Below are positions 1-7,157 of a stretch of DNA of 16,848 nt, one piece after another. Numbering within the stretch: the stretch's first letter is position 1; the number at the start of each line of letters is the position of its first letter. This DNA is from Methanomassiliicoccaceae archaeon UBA537 (lineage in GTDB: Archaea; Thermoplasmatota; Thermoplasmata; Methanomassiliicoccales; Methanomethylophilaceae), in NCBI GenBank assembly GCA_002504495.1, contig DATC01000007.1, positions 1 to 16,848 of the forward strand, given 5' to 3'. The notes under the pieces are model-generated. The model worked only from the letters and a program-made list of their open reading frames with translations. It was not told where the DNA came from and searched no databases. The position numbers and the translations under genes were made by a program.

Positions 1-191
1 GACGGCAGCCTTCCGTACCCGTCCAGGTGCAGTCTGCAGTAGGTGACCATCAGATTGTGGACGTAGCGGTTGTTCTCGATGTTGGCCGCTATCGCCTTCC
101 TCTGTTCCGAGTTAGGGTATATCCGAGCCTTGTACGTCAGATACAGGGACTCGTCGCTATTCTCCGTCGTCACCTCCTGCGCCATGCTCAT
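1..191 (-). CDS. IS200/IS605-family OrfB (TnpB-type) protein, N-terminal part, cut by window edge
   Basis: Only about the first 63 residues are visible; the gene continues off the left edge. After a polar N-terminal tail of about 17 residues the protein reads YKARIYPNSEQRKAIAANIE followed by NNRYVHNLM. This is the usual start of the helix-turn-helix domain of IS605 OrfB/TnpB proteins (a K-R-YP-x-EQ pattern, then an RxVxN pattern). Full-length members are RNA-guided nucleases of about 350-450 residues encoded by IS200/IS605 and IS1341-like elements. The RuvC and zinc-finger parts, and any guide RNA at the 3' end, lie outside the window. Two start codons are possible, at 191 and 185; I chose the outer one. 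I cannot tell whether the gene is intact or whether a TnpA transposase accompanies it. The family call is fairly safe; activity is unknown. Confidence 0.72.
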   Translation of the reverse strand, partial: MSMAQEVTTENSDESLYLTYKARIYPNSEQRKAIAANIENNRYVHNLMVTYCRLHLDGYGRLP

Positions 192-284
192 ACGATTGCG
201 GAAGCAGTATAATAACTACTGGTTGTAATCTTTGTAACTTCAGTGATGCCTGCGGTTATGGTACGGAACCCCGAAGGCATTCTG

Positions 285-325
285 TCCGTCGCGTCGTCTG
301 ATGCTATCGTAGCATCACGGACGGA
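285..325. repeat. Two-tier hairpin (perfect 8-bp inner stem, 6-bp outer stem)
   Basis: The inner stem is TGATGCTA (299-306) and TAGCATCA (310-317) with loop TCG. The outer arms are TCCGTC (285-290) and GACGGA (320-325), leaving an asymmetric internal loop. It lies about 95 bp upstream of the TnpB-type start. Subterminal hairpins are characteristic of IS200/IS605 ends, so it may mark that element's left end. It has no T-run, so a bacterial-style terminator is unlikely. The function is inferred; the structure is directly visible. Confidence 0.5.
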
Positions 326-493
326 GGGGCGCCCATCTCATCGAGACGCTATGGAATGCTGTATGAGAGGGTCGAAGAGCCTATTGAATGCGCGAACCGG
401 TGAAAACGAGTCGTATACTACCGGAATAGGTGTGTTTCGATTGGAAGATTGACAGCCAACCCGGTTTAATGCTAGAAGTGTGTTCAACTAAGG

Positions 494-500
494 TTAAATA
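494..500 (+). promoter_or_regulatory. Probable TATA box of the rpl7ae operon
   Basis: TTAAATA at 494-500 lies in an otherwise GC-rich stretch. It would place transcription start near 520-526 and give a leader of about 55 nt before the rpl7ae ATG. A second AT-rich candidate (GGTTTAAT) lies near 465. The assignment rests on sequence and spacing only. Confidence 0.45.
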
Positions 501-578
501 CGAGCATCAGCTAGGACGACCCGCTCTTCAGAGCCGATGAATGATGAAGGTGCTTATGCGCCGGAAAGAGGTATTGAA

Positions 579-944
579 ATGTCCGTTTATGTGAAGTTCG
601 AGACACCGAAGGAGATTTCCGACAAAGCCTATTCCCTTGCCGAGATGGCCAGGGACAGCGGAAAGATCAAGAAGGGAACCAACGAGGTCACCAAGGTCGT
701 CGAGCGCGGCAACGCCGCCATCGTCATCATGGCCGCCGACGTCGAGCCCCCTGAGATCCTCGCCCACATGCCCGCCCTGTGCGACGAGAGGAACGTCCCT
801 TACGTCTACGTCCCCAGCAAGACCGAGCTCGGAGCCGCCATCGGCCTCGACAAGCCCACCGCCTCCATCGCCATCACCGATGTCGGAAAGGGCAAGGCCC
901 TCTGCGATGAGATCGCCGCTGCAGTCAAGACCCTGAAAGCCTGA
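579..944 (+). CDS. rpl7ae: Large ribosomal subunit protein L7Ae
   Basis: The product is 121 residues, the normal size for archaeal L7Ae. This RNA-binding protein of the large subunit is also the kink-turn-binding core of box C/D and H/ACA RNPs and a component of archaeal RNase P. Visible family features are KIKKGTNEVTKVVERG, which carries the RNA-binding loop, then VIMAADVEPPEIL and CDERNVPYVYVPSKTELG. I chose the ATG at 579 rather than the in-frame ATG at 537. It is preceded by AGAGGT seven bases upstream, and the resulting N-terminus (MSVYVKFETP) matches the family. It is first in a tight cluster with rps28e, rpl24e and ndk, an arrangement widespread in Euryarchaeota. Confidence 0.95.
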   Translation: MSVYVKFETPKEISDKAYSLAEMARDSGKIKKGTNEVTKVVERGNAAIVIMAADVEPPEILAHMPALCDERNVPYVYVPSKTELGAAIGLDKPTASIAITDVGKGKALCDEIAAAVKTLKA

Positions 945-956
945 TGGTGATTTCAG

Positions 957-1169
957 ATGGTAGACACCGACAGCATTCCCGCCGAGGTCGTCGAGGTCAT
1001 CGGCAGGACCGGAATGACCGGGGAGGCAACCCAGGTCAAGGTCCGCGTTCTCGACGGTCGCGACAAGGGCAGGATCATCACAAGGAACATCATGGGACCC
1101 GTCAGGATGGGAGACATCCTCATGCTGAGGGAGACCTCGAGAGAAGCCAGGAAACTGGGAATGAGGTGA
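957..1169 (+). CDS. rps28e: Small ribosomal subunit protein S28e
   Basis: The 70-residue protein of the archaeal/eukaryotic small subunit is an OB-fold protein near the mRNA exit/E site. The sequence shows the family pattern of an N-terminal AEVVEVIGRTGMTGEATQVK strand pair. It ends in the conserved signature with GPVRMGDILMLRETSREAR. Length matches archaeal S28e. It starts 12 bases after the rpl7ae stop, and GGTGAT at 946-951 acts as ribosome binding site. It ends in TGA inside the Shine-Dalgarno sequence of rpl24e, which suggests translational coupling. Confidence 0.95.
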   Translation: MVDTDSIPAEVVEVIGRTGMTGEATQVKVRVLDGRDKGRIITRNIMGPVRMGDILMLRETSREARKLGMR

Positions 1170-1175
1170 TTCCAG

Positions 1176-1406
1176 ATGGTAGACACGTCCAGGAAGTGCT
1201 CCTTCTGCGGAGCATCCATCGAGCCCGGAACCGGCAAGATGTACGTGAAGAAGGACGGATCCGTCCTCTTCTTCGACACCAACAAGTGCTACAAGAACAT
1301 GGTCGAGCTCAAGAGGGTCGCCAGGACCACCGGATGGACCAACAAGGCCCACGAGGAGAAGGAGACCAAGCTCAAGGCCATGGAGAAGGCCGCCAGCAAG
1401 GAGTGA
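1176..1406 (+). CDS. rpl24e: Large ribosomal subunit protein L24e (incomplete zinc finger)
   Basis: This 76-residue L24e-type protein has the typical CSFCG motif (Cys 8 and 11), PGTGKMYVKKDG, and a second half ending KNMVELKRVARTTGWT. Archaeal L24e usually binds zinc through two cysteine pairs. Here the second pair is altered: the usual F-C-x-x-K-C reads F-D-T-N-K-C, so the third ligand is Asp. Eukaryotic homologues have also lost zinc ligands, so function is probably kept. The start at 1176 is set by GAGGTGAT at 1164-1171. The lysine- and glutamate-rich C-terminal tail (about 15 residues) probably contacts RNA. It is co-transcribed with rps28e and ndk. Confidence 0.93.
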   Translation: MVDTSRKCSFCGASIEPGTGKMYVKKDGSVLFFDTNKCYKNMVELKRVARTTGWTNKAHEEKETKLKAMEKAASKE

Positions 1407-1411
1407 TTCCG

Positions 1412-1867
1412 ATGGCCATGGAGCAGACCTACCTCATGGTTAAGCCCGACGGAGTCCAGCGCGGACTCTGCGGCGAGATCCTCTCCCGCTTCGAGAAGAA
1501 GGGGCTCAAGATCATCGGCGTCAAGATGATGGTGATCCCCAAGGAGACTGCGGAGAACCACTACGGCGAGCACAAGGACAAACCGTTCTTCCCCTCGCTC
1601 ATCTCCTATATCACCTCCGGGCCCGTCCTCGCGATGGTCCTCGAGGGAGAGAACGCGGTCGCGGTCTGCAGGGGCATGATGGGCAAGACCAAGCCCTCCG
1701 AGTCCGCCCCCGGAACCATCCGCGGCGACTATGCCATGGTCACCGGGATGAACATCATCCACGGCTCCGACTCCGTCGAGTCCGCCAAGAGGGAGATCTC
1801 CATCTTCTTCAAGCCCGAGGAGCTCGTCTCCTACACCAGGGACGCGGACAAGTGGATCTACGAGTGA
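1412..1867 (+). CDS. ndk: Nucleoside diphosphate kinase
   Basis: The 151-residue cytosolic enzyme transfers the gamma phosphate of ATP to nucleoside diphosphates through a phosphohistidine. The N-terminus TYLMVKPDGVQRGLCGEI is the classical start of the family. The catalytic His is H117 in NIIHGSDSVESAKREI, and the nucleotide-contacting RGDYA segment (R104-A108) precedes it. Length is normal. I used the ATG at 1412 because GGAGTGAT, overlapping the rpl24e stop, is correctly spaced; an ATG two codons later is possible. Ndk is the last gene of the compact ribosomal cluster, 53 bases before infB. Sharing this operon with ribosomal proteins is common in Archaea. Confidence 0.95.
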   Translation: MAMEQTYLMVKPDGVQRGLCGEILSRFEKKGLKIIGVKMMVIPKETAENHYGEHKDKPFFPSLISYITSGPVLAMVLEGENAVAVCRGMMGKTKPSESAPGTIRGDYAMVTGMNIIHGSDSVESAKREISIFFKPEELVSYTRDADKWIYE

Positions 1868-1886
1868 TCGCGTCACGATCGTCAAA

Positions 1887-1895
1887 CCTTTTACC
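1887..1895 (+). promoter_or_regulatory. Possible TATA element of infB
   Basis: CCTTTTACC at 1887-1895 lies about 30 bases before the GTG start of infB, in a short AT-richer gap after ndk. This would give an essentially leaderless transcript. The match to an archaeal TATA box is imperfect, so confidence is low. Confidence 0.3.
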
Positions 1896-1920
1896 CAAAC
1901 CATTTCTTTCCTATTCAGAG

Positions 1921-3678
1921 GTGTTTTCCACGGCCATAAGACAGCCTGTAGTCAGTGTTCTGGGTCACGTCGACCACGGTAAGACCAAGCTCCTCGACAG
2001 GATCAGAGGAACCTCCGTCCAGGCTAGAGAGGCCGGTGCGATCACTCAGCATATCGGAGCCACAGAGGTTCCGATCGAGCATATCTACAAGATGTGCGGA
2101 TCGCTCATCGGAAGCAAGAAGTTCGACGTCCCGGGGCTGCTGTTCATAGACACTCCTGGACATCAGTCATTCGTCACGCTCCGCGCCAGGGGAGGGTCCC
2201 TCGCGGATCTCGCGGTCCTGATAATAGACATCAGGGAAGGGCTGATGCCCCAGACCATCGAATCCATACGCATCCTGAGGCAGTACAAGACTCCGTTCGT
2301 CATCGCGCTGAACAAGATCGACACTATAGAGGGGTGGATCAGCGTCGACGGGAGGCCGTTCGTGCTCTCCGAGAAGGTCCAGCAGGAGCATACCAGGCAG
2401 GTCTTCGAGGAGAAGATGTACAACATCATAGCCCAGCTCGCCCAGGAGGGGGTGGCGTCCGACAGGTACGACAGGATCGACGACTTCACCAAGGCCGTCG
2501 CCCTCGTCCCCATCAGCGCCAAGGAAGGGGAGGGCATACAGGATCTCCTCCTCGTCCTCATAGGACTCGCGCAGCGCTTCCTGGAGGCCAGCCTAGAGAA
2601 GGGCGAAGGTCCCGGCAAGGGAACGATCCTGGAGATCAAGGAGGAGCGCGGGCTCGGCAAGACCCTCGATATGATCCTGTATTCGGGAACGATCAAGAAG
2701 GGGGACACGGTCGCCATGGGCACCCGCGGAGCTCCTCTCGTCACGAAGGTGAAGGCCATCCTCAAGCCCAAGCCGTTGGACGAGATTCGCGATCCCCGCG
2801 ACAGGTTCGATTCCGTCAAGGAGCTTCATGCCGCAGCGGGAGTCAAGATCTCCACGCAGAGCGTCGAAGGGGTCATCGCGGGAGCTCCGATCATAGTGGT
2901 CAAGGACCCCAACGATCCCGCCATCAAGGCTCTGGCAGAGGAGACCAGCATCAAGATCGAGACCCACGAGAACGGGATAACGATCAAGGCCGATGCCATA
3001 GGGTCCCTGGAGGCCCTGGCCTACGAGGCCAAGGCCCATGAGATCCCTATCAGGAAGTACGGCATAGGCGAGATCACACGCAGGGATATCCTGGAGACCG
3101 CCTATGCGGATCGCGACAACTGCGTCATCCTGGGATTCAACGTGTCGCTCTCCAAGGACGCCGAGGCGGAGCTCCACAACCACCCTGAGCTCAAGGTCAT
3201 GACGAGCCAGATCGTCTATCAGCTCATCGACGACTACGAGCTGTGGGTGGACGAGTGCAAGAAGCAGACCGACACCGACAAGCGCGCCCTGTTCTCCTTC
3301 CCCGCCAAGTTCACCATACTTCCGGGATGCGTGTTCCGCGTCAGCAAGCCCGCCATAGTGGGCGTCCGCATCCTCGCGGGCCGCATACGTGCGGGGGAGG
3401 CGCTGATCGGTGCGGACGGACGCGATCTCGGAAGGATCAAGAGCATACGCATCGGCGAGGATCCCCAGAAGGAGGCCGTTCAGGGCGACGAGGTCGCATT
3501 GGCCATCGACGGGGTGACCGTCGGGAGGCAGCTGGCCGAGGGCGATGTGATCTACGTGGACCTCATCGAATCGGGATTCAAGCAGCTGCAGCAGCTCGAC
3601 CTGACCGCGGATGAGAAGATGACCATGGAAGAGGTCATGAATATCAAACGCAAGGAAGAGAGATTCTGGGGGATGTGA
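1921..3678 (+). CDS. infB: Translation initiation factor aIF5B (IF2-like GTPase)
   Basis: The 585-residue GTPase promotes subunit joining with initiator tRNA during translation initiation. The G1 loop is GHVDHGKT (residues 15-22), G3 is DTPGH and G4 is NKID. Domains II-IV follow, ending with the C-terminal tRNA-binding region. Length is normal for archaeal aIF5B, which lacks the long N-terminal extension of eukaryotes. The start is uncertain. The frame is open from 1852, but homologues begin about eight residues before the IRQPVVSVLG segment. That points to the GTG at 1921, probably leaderless. The gene follows ndk and is followed 13 bases later by a PLD-like gene. Confidence 0.93.
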   Translation: MFSTAIRQPVVSVLGHVDHGKTKLLDRIRGTSVQAREAGAITQHIGATEVPIEHIYKMCGSLIGSKKFDVPGLLFIDTPGHQSFVTLRARGGSLADLAVLIIDIREGLMPQTIESIRILRQYKTPFVIALNKIDTIEGWISVDGRPFVLSEKVQQEHTRQVFEEKMYNIIAQLAQEGVASDRYDRIDDFTKAVALVPISAKEGEGIQDLLLVLIGLAQRFLEASLEKGEGPGKGTILEIKEERGLGKTLDMILYSGTIKKGDTVAMGTRGAPLVTKVKAILKPKPLDEIRDPRDRFDSVKELHAAAGVKISTQSVEGVIAGAPIIVVKDPNDPAIKALAEETSIKIETHENGITIKADAIGSLEALAYEAKAHEIPIRKYGIGEITRRDILETAYADRDNCVILGFNVSLSKDAEAELHNHPELKVMTSQIVYQLIDDYELWVDECKKQTDTDKRALFSFPAKFTILPGCVFRVSKPAIVGVRILAGRIRAGEALIGADGRDLGRIKSIRIGEDPQKEAVQGDEVALAIDGVTVGRQLAEGDVIYVDLIESGFKQLQQLDLTADEKMTMEEVMNIKRKEERFWGM

Positions 3679-3691
3679 CGGGGGCCCTCCC

Positions 3692-5077
3692 GTGACGTAT
3701 CTCACCGTCCCCTTCTTCCATTACGTCTTCGGAGTCCTGCCCATATGGCCCGCATGGCTTGCCGCCACGGCGGCAGGACTCTATCTCATATTGTTCAAGG
3801 AGCGCTTCGATCCGAGGACCACGGTGTTCTGGATAGCGGTCCTGTTCGCCCTGCCGGTGGCGGGGCTTCTCGTCTACCTCTATTGCGGTTCCACCTTGGG
3901 CTCGAGGATCGTCGGCGGCTCCAAGGCTCGCAGAGAAGCGTCCTATTTCGGCGATGACGGGATATCCGAGCCGGAATGCGGGGAGCTCGAAGGTCTCGCC
4001 CGGTCGTTCGGAGCGGACGTATGCGTCGGCGGCTCCCGCGCGTCTCTGAACTGGAGCGGCAGCGAGGGCGAGAACGCGTTCCTGGATGCAGTGAAGACGG
4101 CTAAGAGGAGCATACACATAGAGGCCCGCAGGCTGGCATCCGGCGATTTCGGTCGCAGATTGACCGGAGAGCTCTGCGAGAAGGCCTGCTCCGGAGTGGA
4201 CGTGCGTCTTCTGACATCCTCCTACGGATTCGGCAGGACCCCCGGCCTCCGTACGATGAAGAGGGCCGGCATCCTCCATTCGACCCTGCGTCCGAGGATC
4301 GTCGCAGCCCTGTCGATCAGGACCTTCGACCGCGATCTGAGGGATTTCGCGGTCATGGACGGCACCACGGCCTTTCTGGGGACGGACGCCTTCGTGGCTC
4401 TGGAAGGCCGTGCCGCATCGCGCATGGGCGCCAGATTCCTGGCGGACTGGGCGCATGCGGCCCGCGCCCCTTTCGATCCGATGCCTGACGCGGTTCCGTC
4501 GGGAGACGATAGCGTCCAGGCGATCCCCTCCGGCCCGGATTCGGGGGATGCGATGCTCCGTACCTGCTCCGCGCTCATCTCGGGGGCTCGTCGCTCCCTG
4601 TATCTCGCCTTCCCTTTCATGATCCCCGGCGACGAGATGTACGATTCCATCAGACAGGCTGCTCTGGCAGGGACCGAGGTCGTCCTTCTCCTTCCGGTGC
4701 GGTGCAGGCATTGGTACCAGAAGTGGAACTCCCTTGCATCGTCGGGCCCTCTGACGGATGCAGGCGTCAAGGTCTTCTTCAGCAGAAGGCCTGTCCCGGG
4801 CACCATCGCGGTGGCGGATCGCGACGTATGCATCATCGGAACGGGCGTCTACAATTCCAGATCTCTCGATGCGGACTACACGATCAACGTCATGGTCCGT
4901 TCCCGGAGGTTCGCGTCGGTCATGTCCGATCGCTTCACGGACGAGATCGCCGGCGCCGCGGAGCTGACATTCGAGGATTATCAGGGGCGCTCGTTCGCCG
5001 ATCAGTTCAAGATCGCCGTCTCCAGGATGCTGATGTTCCTGAACCGATGCGGCGACTCCAGTCAGATATGTTTATAA
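3692..5077 (+). CDS. Cardiolipin-synthase-like PLD protein lacking both HKD motifs
   Basis: The 461-residue membrane protein has two N-terminal hydrophobic segments (about residues 14-35 and 44-63), as in the PLDc_N region of cardiolipin synthases. Two phospholipase-D-like repeats follow. The first repeat aligns at LRDFAVMDGTTAFLGT, the second at PGTIAVADRDVCIIGTG followed by YNSRSLDADYTINVMV. In active enzymes each repeat carries H-x-K-x4-D. Here the His and Lys are replaced (L and D in the first, V and G in the second), so normal phosphatidyl transfer through a phosphohistidine looks impossible. It could be a lipid-binding or scaffold pseudoenzyme. Translation probably starts at GTG 3692, 13 bases after infB, with no clear Shine-Dalgarno. 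The stop TAA lies inside the TATA box of rps6e. Family call is firm; function is unknown. Confidence 0.78.
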   Translation: MTYLTVPFFHYVFGVLPIWPAWLAATAAGLYLILFKERFDPRTTVFWIAVLFALPVAGLLVYLYCGSTLGSRIVGGSKARREASYFGDDGISEPECGELEGLARSFGADVCVGGSRASLNWSGSEGENAFLDAVKTAKRSIHIEARRLASGDFGRRLTGELCEKACSGVDVRLLTSSYGFGRTPGLRTMKRAGILHSTLRPRIVAALSIRTFDRDLRDFAVMDGTTAFLGTDAFVALEGRAASRMGARFLADWAHAARAPFDPMPDAVPSGDDSVQAIPSGPDSGDAMLRTCSALISGARRSLYLAFPFMIPGDEMYDSIRQAALAGTEVVLLLPVRCRHWYQKWNSLASSGPLTDAGVKVFFSRRPVPGTIAVADRDVCIIGTGVYNSRSLDADYTINVMVRSRRFASVMSDRFTDEIAGAAELTFEDYQGRSFADQFKIAVSRMLMFLNRCGDSSQICL

Positions 5078-5078
5078 A
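5071..5078 (+). promoter_or_regulatory. TATA box of rps6e operon
   Basis: TTTATAAA at 5071-5078 is a near-ideal archaeal TATA box. It predicts transcription start near 5100, just before the AGGTG ribosome binding site of rps6e at 5103-5107. It overlaps the last codons and TAA stop of the upstream PLD-like gene. Confidence 0.65.
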
Positions 5079-5112
5079 CGACGCCCGATTAGCCACGCCC
5101 ACAGGTGTTCAA

Positions 5113-5517
5113 ATGGCAGATGCCGAATACAAAGTCGTTGTCAACGATGTGAAGACCGGAAGGTCCTACACGATCGCCGTGACCGGTCACCACGCGAACT
5201 CTCTGACTGGCGTAAGCATCGGAGAGACCGTGGACGGAGTTTTCCTTGGACTTCCCGATTACAAGCTCCAGGTCACCGGAGGTTCCGACAAGAACGGAAC
5301 TCCCATGAGGAAGGATCTTCCCGGAAACAAGAGGGAGCGCCTTCTTCTGTCCGACAGTCTCGGATTCCACGAGAAGTACCACGGCGAGAGGAAGAGAGTC
5401 GCCATCCGCGGCCGCACCATCTCCCCCGCCATCGTGCAGATCAACATGAAGGTCGTCGAGTACGGACCGAAGACCATCGATGAGATCCTCGCTCCTGCCG
5501 AGGGCGCGGAGAACTGA
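5113..5517 (+). CDS. rps6e: Small ribosomal subunit protein S6e
   Basis: The 134-residue protein has the archaeal/eukaryotic S6e signature: an N-terminal beta domain (EYKVVVNDVKTGRSYTIAVT), then TGVSIGETVDGVFLGL, the LQVTGGSDKNGTPMRKDLPG loop and RGRTISPAIVQINMKV. It belongs to the small subunit body. The start at 5113 follows AGGTG spaced five bases away. Its TGA stop overlaps the ATG of the aIF2-gamma gene (TGATG), so the two are translationally coupled. S6e with aIF2-gamma and a PIN protein is a conserved euryarchaeal order. Confidence 0.95.
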   Translation: MADAEYKVVVNDVKTGRSYTIAVTGHHANSLTGVSIGETVDGVFLGLPDYKLQVTGGSDKNGTPMRKDLPGNKRERLLLSDSLGFHEKYHGERKRVAIRGRTISPAIVQINMKVVEYGPKTIDEILAPAEGAEN

Positions 5518-6755
5518 TGAAGGTACCGAAGCAGCCCGAGGTCAACATCGGGATGATCGGTCATGTCGACCACGGGAAGACCACTCTCACGAAGGCCCTG
5601 TCCGGCGAATGGACCGACCGTCACTCCGAGGAGCTCAAGAGAGGCATCTCGATCCGTCTCGGATACGCCGATGTCGCCTTCTACAAGTGCCCCGAGTGCC
5701 AGGGCGCCGCCGCGTACAGCACCAGCAAGAAGTGCCCCAACTGCGGAGCCGACACGGAGTTCCTCAGAGCCATCTCGTTCGTCGACGCCCCGGGTCACGA
5801 GACCCTGATGGCCACGATGCTCTCGGGAGCGGCCCTGATGGACGGAGCCCTTCTGCTGGTCGCCGCCAATGAGAAGTGCCCTCAGCCTCAGACCAAGGAG
5901 CATCTGATGGCCCTGTCGATCATAGGCATCGACAAGATCATCATCGTCCAGAACAAGATCGATATCGTCACCCGCGAGCAGGCCATCGAGAACTACAAGC
6001 AGATCAAGGCCTTCGTCAAGGGCACGATCGCGGAGAACGCCCCCATCATCCCCATATCGGCGAACCGCGGAGTCAATATCGACATGCTCATCGAGGCCAT
6101 CGAGGAGCATATCGTCTCCAGAATCGAGAGGAGCCCGGACGCGGCGCCCCTGATGCACGTGGCCCGTTCCTTCGATATCAACTCGCCGGGCACCAAGCCC
6201 GAGGATCTGAAGGGCGGAGTCCTCGGAGGCTCTCTCATACAGGGGACCTTGAAGGTCGGCGACGAGATCGAGATCGCTCCCGGAAGGAAGGTCGAGGTCG
6301 CAGGAAAGCCGGTCTACGAGAACATCAGGGCCACGGTCACGTCTCTCGAGGCGGGTGGAAGGAGCGTCAAGCAGGTCGTTCCCGGAGGCCTTATCGCCAT
6401 AGGGACCGGTCTCGATGCCGCCATCACGAAATCCGACGGACTCACCGGAAGGGTCATCGGCCGTCCGGGAGAGCTTCCTCCGGTCGTCCACGACTTCCAG
6501 ATGAAGACCGTCCTTCTCGACCGTGTGGTCGGTTCGTCGGCCGAGCTTTCGGTGGACGAGATCAAGAGCAACGAGCCTCTCATGCTGTCCGTAGGGACCG
6601 CTACCACCGTCGGGGTGGTCAAGAGCGCCAGGAACGGCTCCGCCGAGGTCGTCCTCAAGATCCCCGTGTGCATCCTGCCCGGGCAGAGGGTCGCCATCTC
6701 CAGGCGCATCTCCAATAAGTGGAGGCTCATCGGTTACGGTATCGTCGAGCAGTGA
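5517..6755 (+). CDS. eif2g: Translation initiation factor aIF2, gamma subunit
   Basis: The 412-residue EF-Tu-like GTPase is the core of aIF2 and carries initiator Met-tRNA to the small subunit. The G1 motif is GHVDHGKT (residues 15-22) and G3 is DAPGH (90-94). G4 is NKID. A zinc knuckle with Cys 58, 61, 73 and 76 (CPEC and CPNC) is characteristic of the gamma subunit and separates it from EF-1A and SelB. Domains II and III follow and the protein ends KWRLIGYGIVEQ, as in the family. The start codon overlaps the rps6e stop by one base. The PIN-domain gene begins five bases after its stop. Confidence 0.96.
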   Translation: MKVPKQPEVNIGMIGHVDHGKTTLTKALSGEWTDRHSEELKRGISIRLGYADVAFYKCPECQGAAAYSTSKKCPNCGADTEFLRAISFVDAPGHETLMATMLSGAALMDGALLLVAANEKCPQPQTKEHLMALSIIGIDKIIIVQNKIDIVTREQAIENYKQIKAFVKGTIAENAPIIPISANRGVNIDMLIEAIEEHIVSRIERSPDAAPLMHVARSFDINSPGTKPEDLKGGVLGGSLIQGTLKVGDEIEIAPGRKVEVAGKPVYENIRATVTSLEAGGRSVKQVVPGGLIAIGTGLDAAITKSDGLTGRVIGRPGELPPVVHDFQMKTVLLDRVVGSSAELSVDEIKSNEPLMLSVGTATTVGVVKSARNGSAEVVLKIPVCILPGQRVAISRRISNKWRLIGYGIVEQ

Positions 6756-6760
6756 TCGTC

Positions 6761-7157
6761 ATGCAGACGGTCGTGCTCGACACAAACGCCTTACTCATGC
6801 CTTTCGAGATCAGGATAAATCTCGATCTCGCCCTCCGCGATCTTCTGGGAGAGGCGAGGGTCCTCGTCCCCGGGCCGCTCGTGGGAGAGCTGAAGCACCT
6901 CGATCACAGGTCTGCAGGCGCCGCATTGGCTCTGGCCAGGAAGTACGAGATCATCCCCACGGATCTGACCGGGGACAATGCTGTCGTGGAGCTCGCCAAG
7001 AAGGAGGGCGCCTATGTCCTCACCAACGACAAGGAGCTCCGCAGGCGCCTCAGAAAGGAGCGCATCCCTCTGATCTATCTCAGGTCGGGCACGCATCTGG
7101 CGCTGGAGACGTATCGAGCGCGATCGGAGCAGGGGCACGGGAGGGTCCTCCTTCTGA
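6761..7157 (+). CDS. Fcf1-type PIN-domain protein, apparently frameshifted near its 3' end
   Basis: The first about 117 residues form a complete PIN domain with the four expected acidic residues: D7 (VLDTNALL), E43, D72 (GDNAVVELA) and D90 (LTNDKEL). Such proteins after aIF2-gamma in euryarchaeal operons are related to Fcf1/Utp24, implicated in rRNA processing; nuclease activity here is inferred. Relatives normally end soon after the equivalent of IYLRSGTHLALE, with a short Gly/Tyr-Ile-Glu tail. Here the frame has no stop and runs antisense through the neighbouring gene to 7999. Skipping one base near 7105 would give a YIER tail and a TGA at 7155-7157, the end used here. Either an indel or genuine stop loss is possible. 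Start at ATG 6761, with no strong Shine-Dalgarno. Confidence 0.7.

Larger units (their letters stand above)
192..578. other. Non-coding interval between the TnpB-type gene and the ribosomal operon
   Basis: This is 387 bases with no reading frame that resembles a protein. It is less GC-rich than the flanking genes. It holds the hairpin at 285-325, the likely promoter of the ribosomal operon near 494-500, and the short leader of rpl7ae. AT-rich sequence at about 205-215, just upstream of the TnpB-type gene, could be that gene's own promoter. No tRNA or tandem repeat was seen. Confidence 0.6.

Noticed and set aside
243..452. 69-residue open frame upstream of the ribosomal operon
   Set aside because: It spans the 285-325 hairpin, has no Shine-Dalgarno sequence and does not look like any protein.
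1852..1920. Upstream ATG start for infB inside the ndk 3' end
   Set aside because: It would add 23 residues not seen in archaeal aIF5B, and the promoter-like element lies downstream of it.
5480..6718. Long alternative frames across rps6e, aIF2-gamma and other genes
   Set aside because: They are Arg/His-rich or Ser-rich shadow translations of conserved genes in GC-rich DNA.
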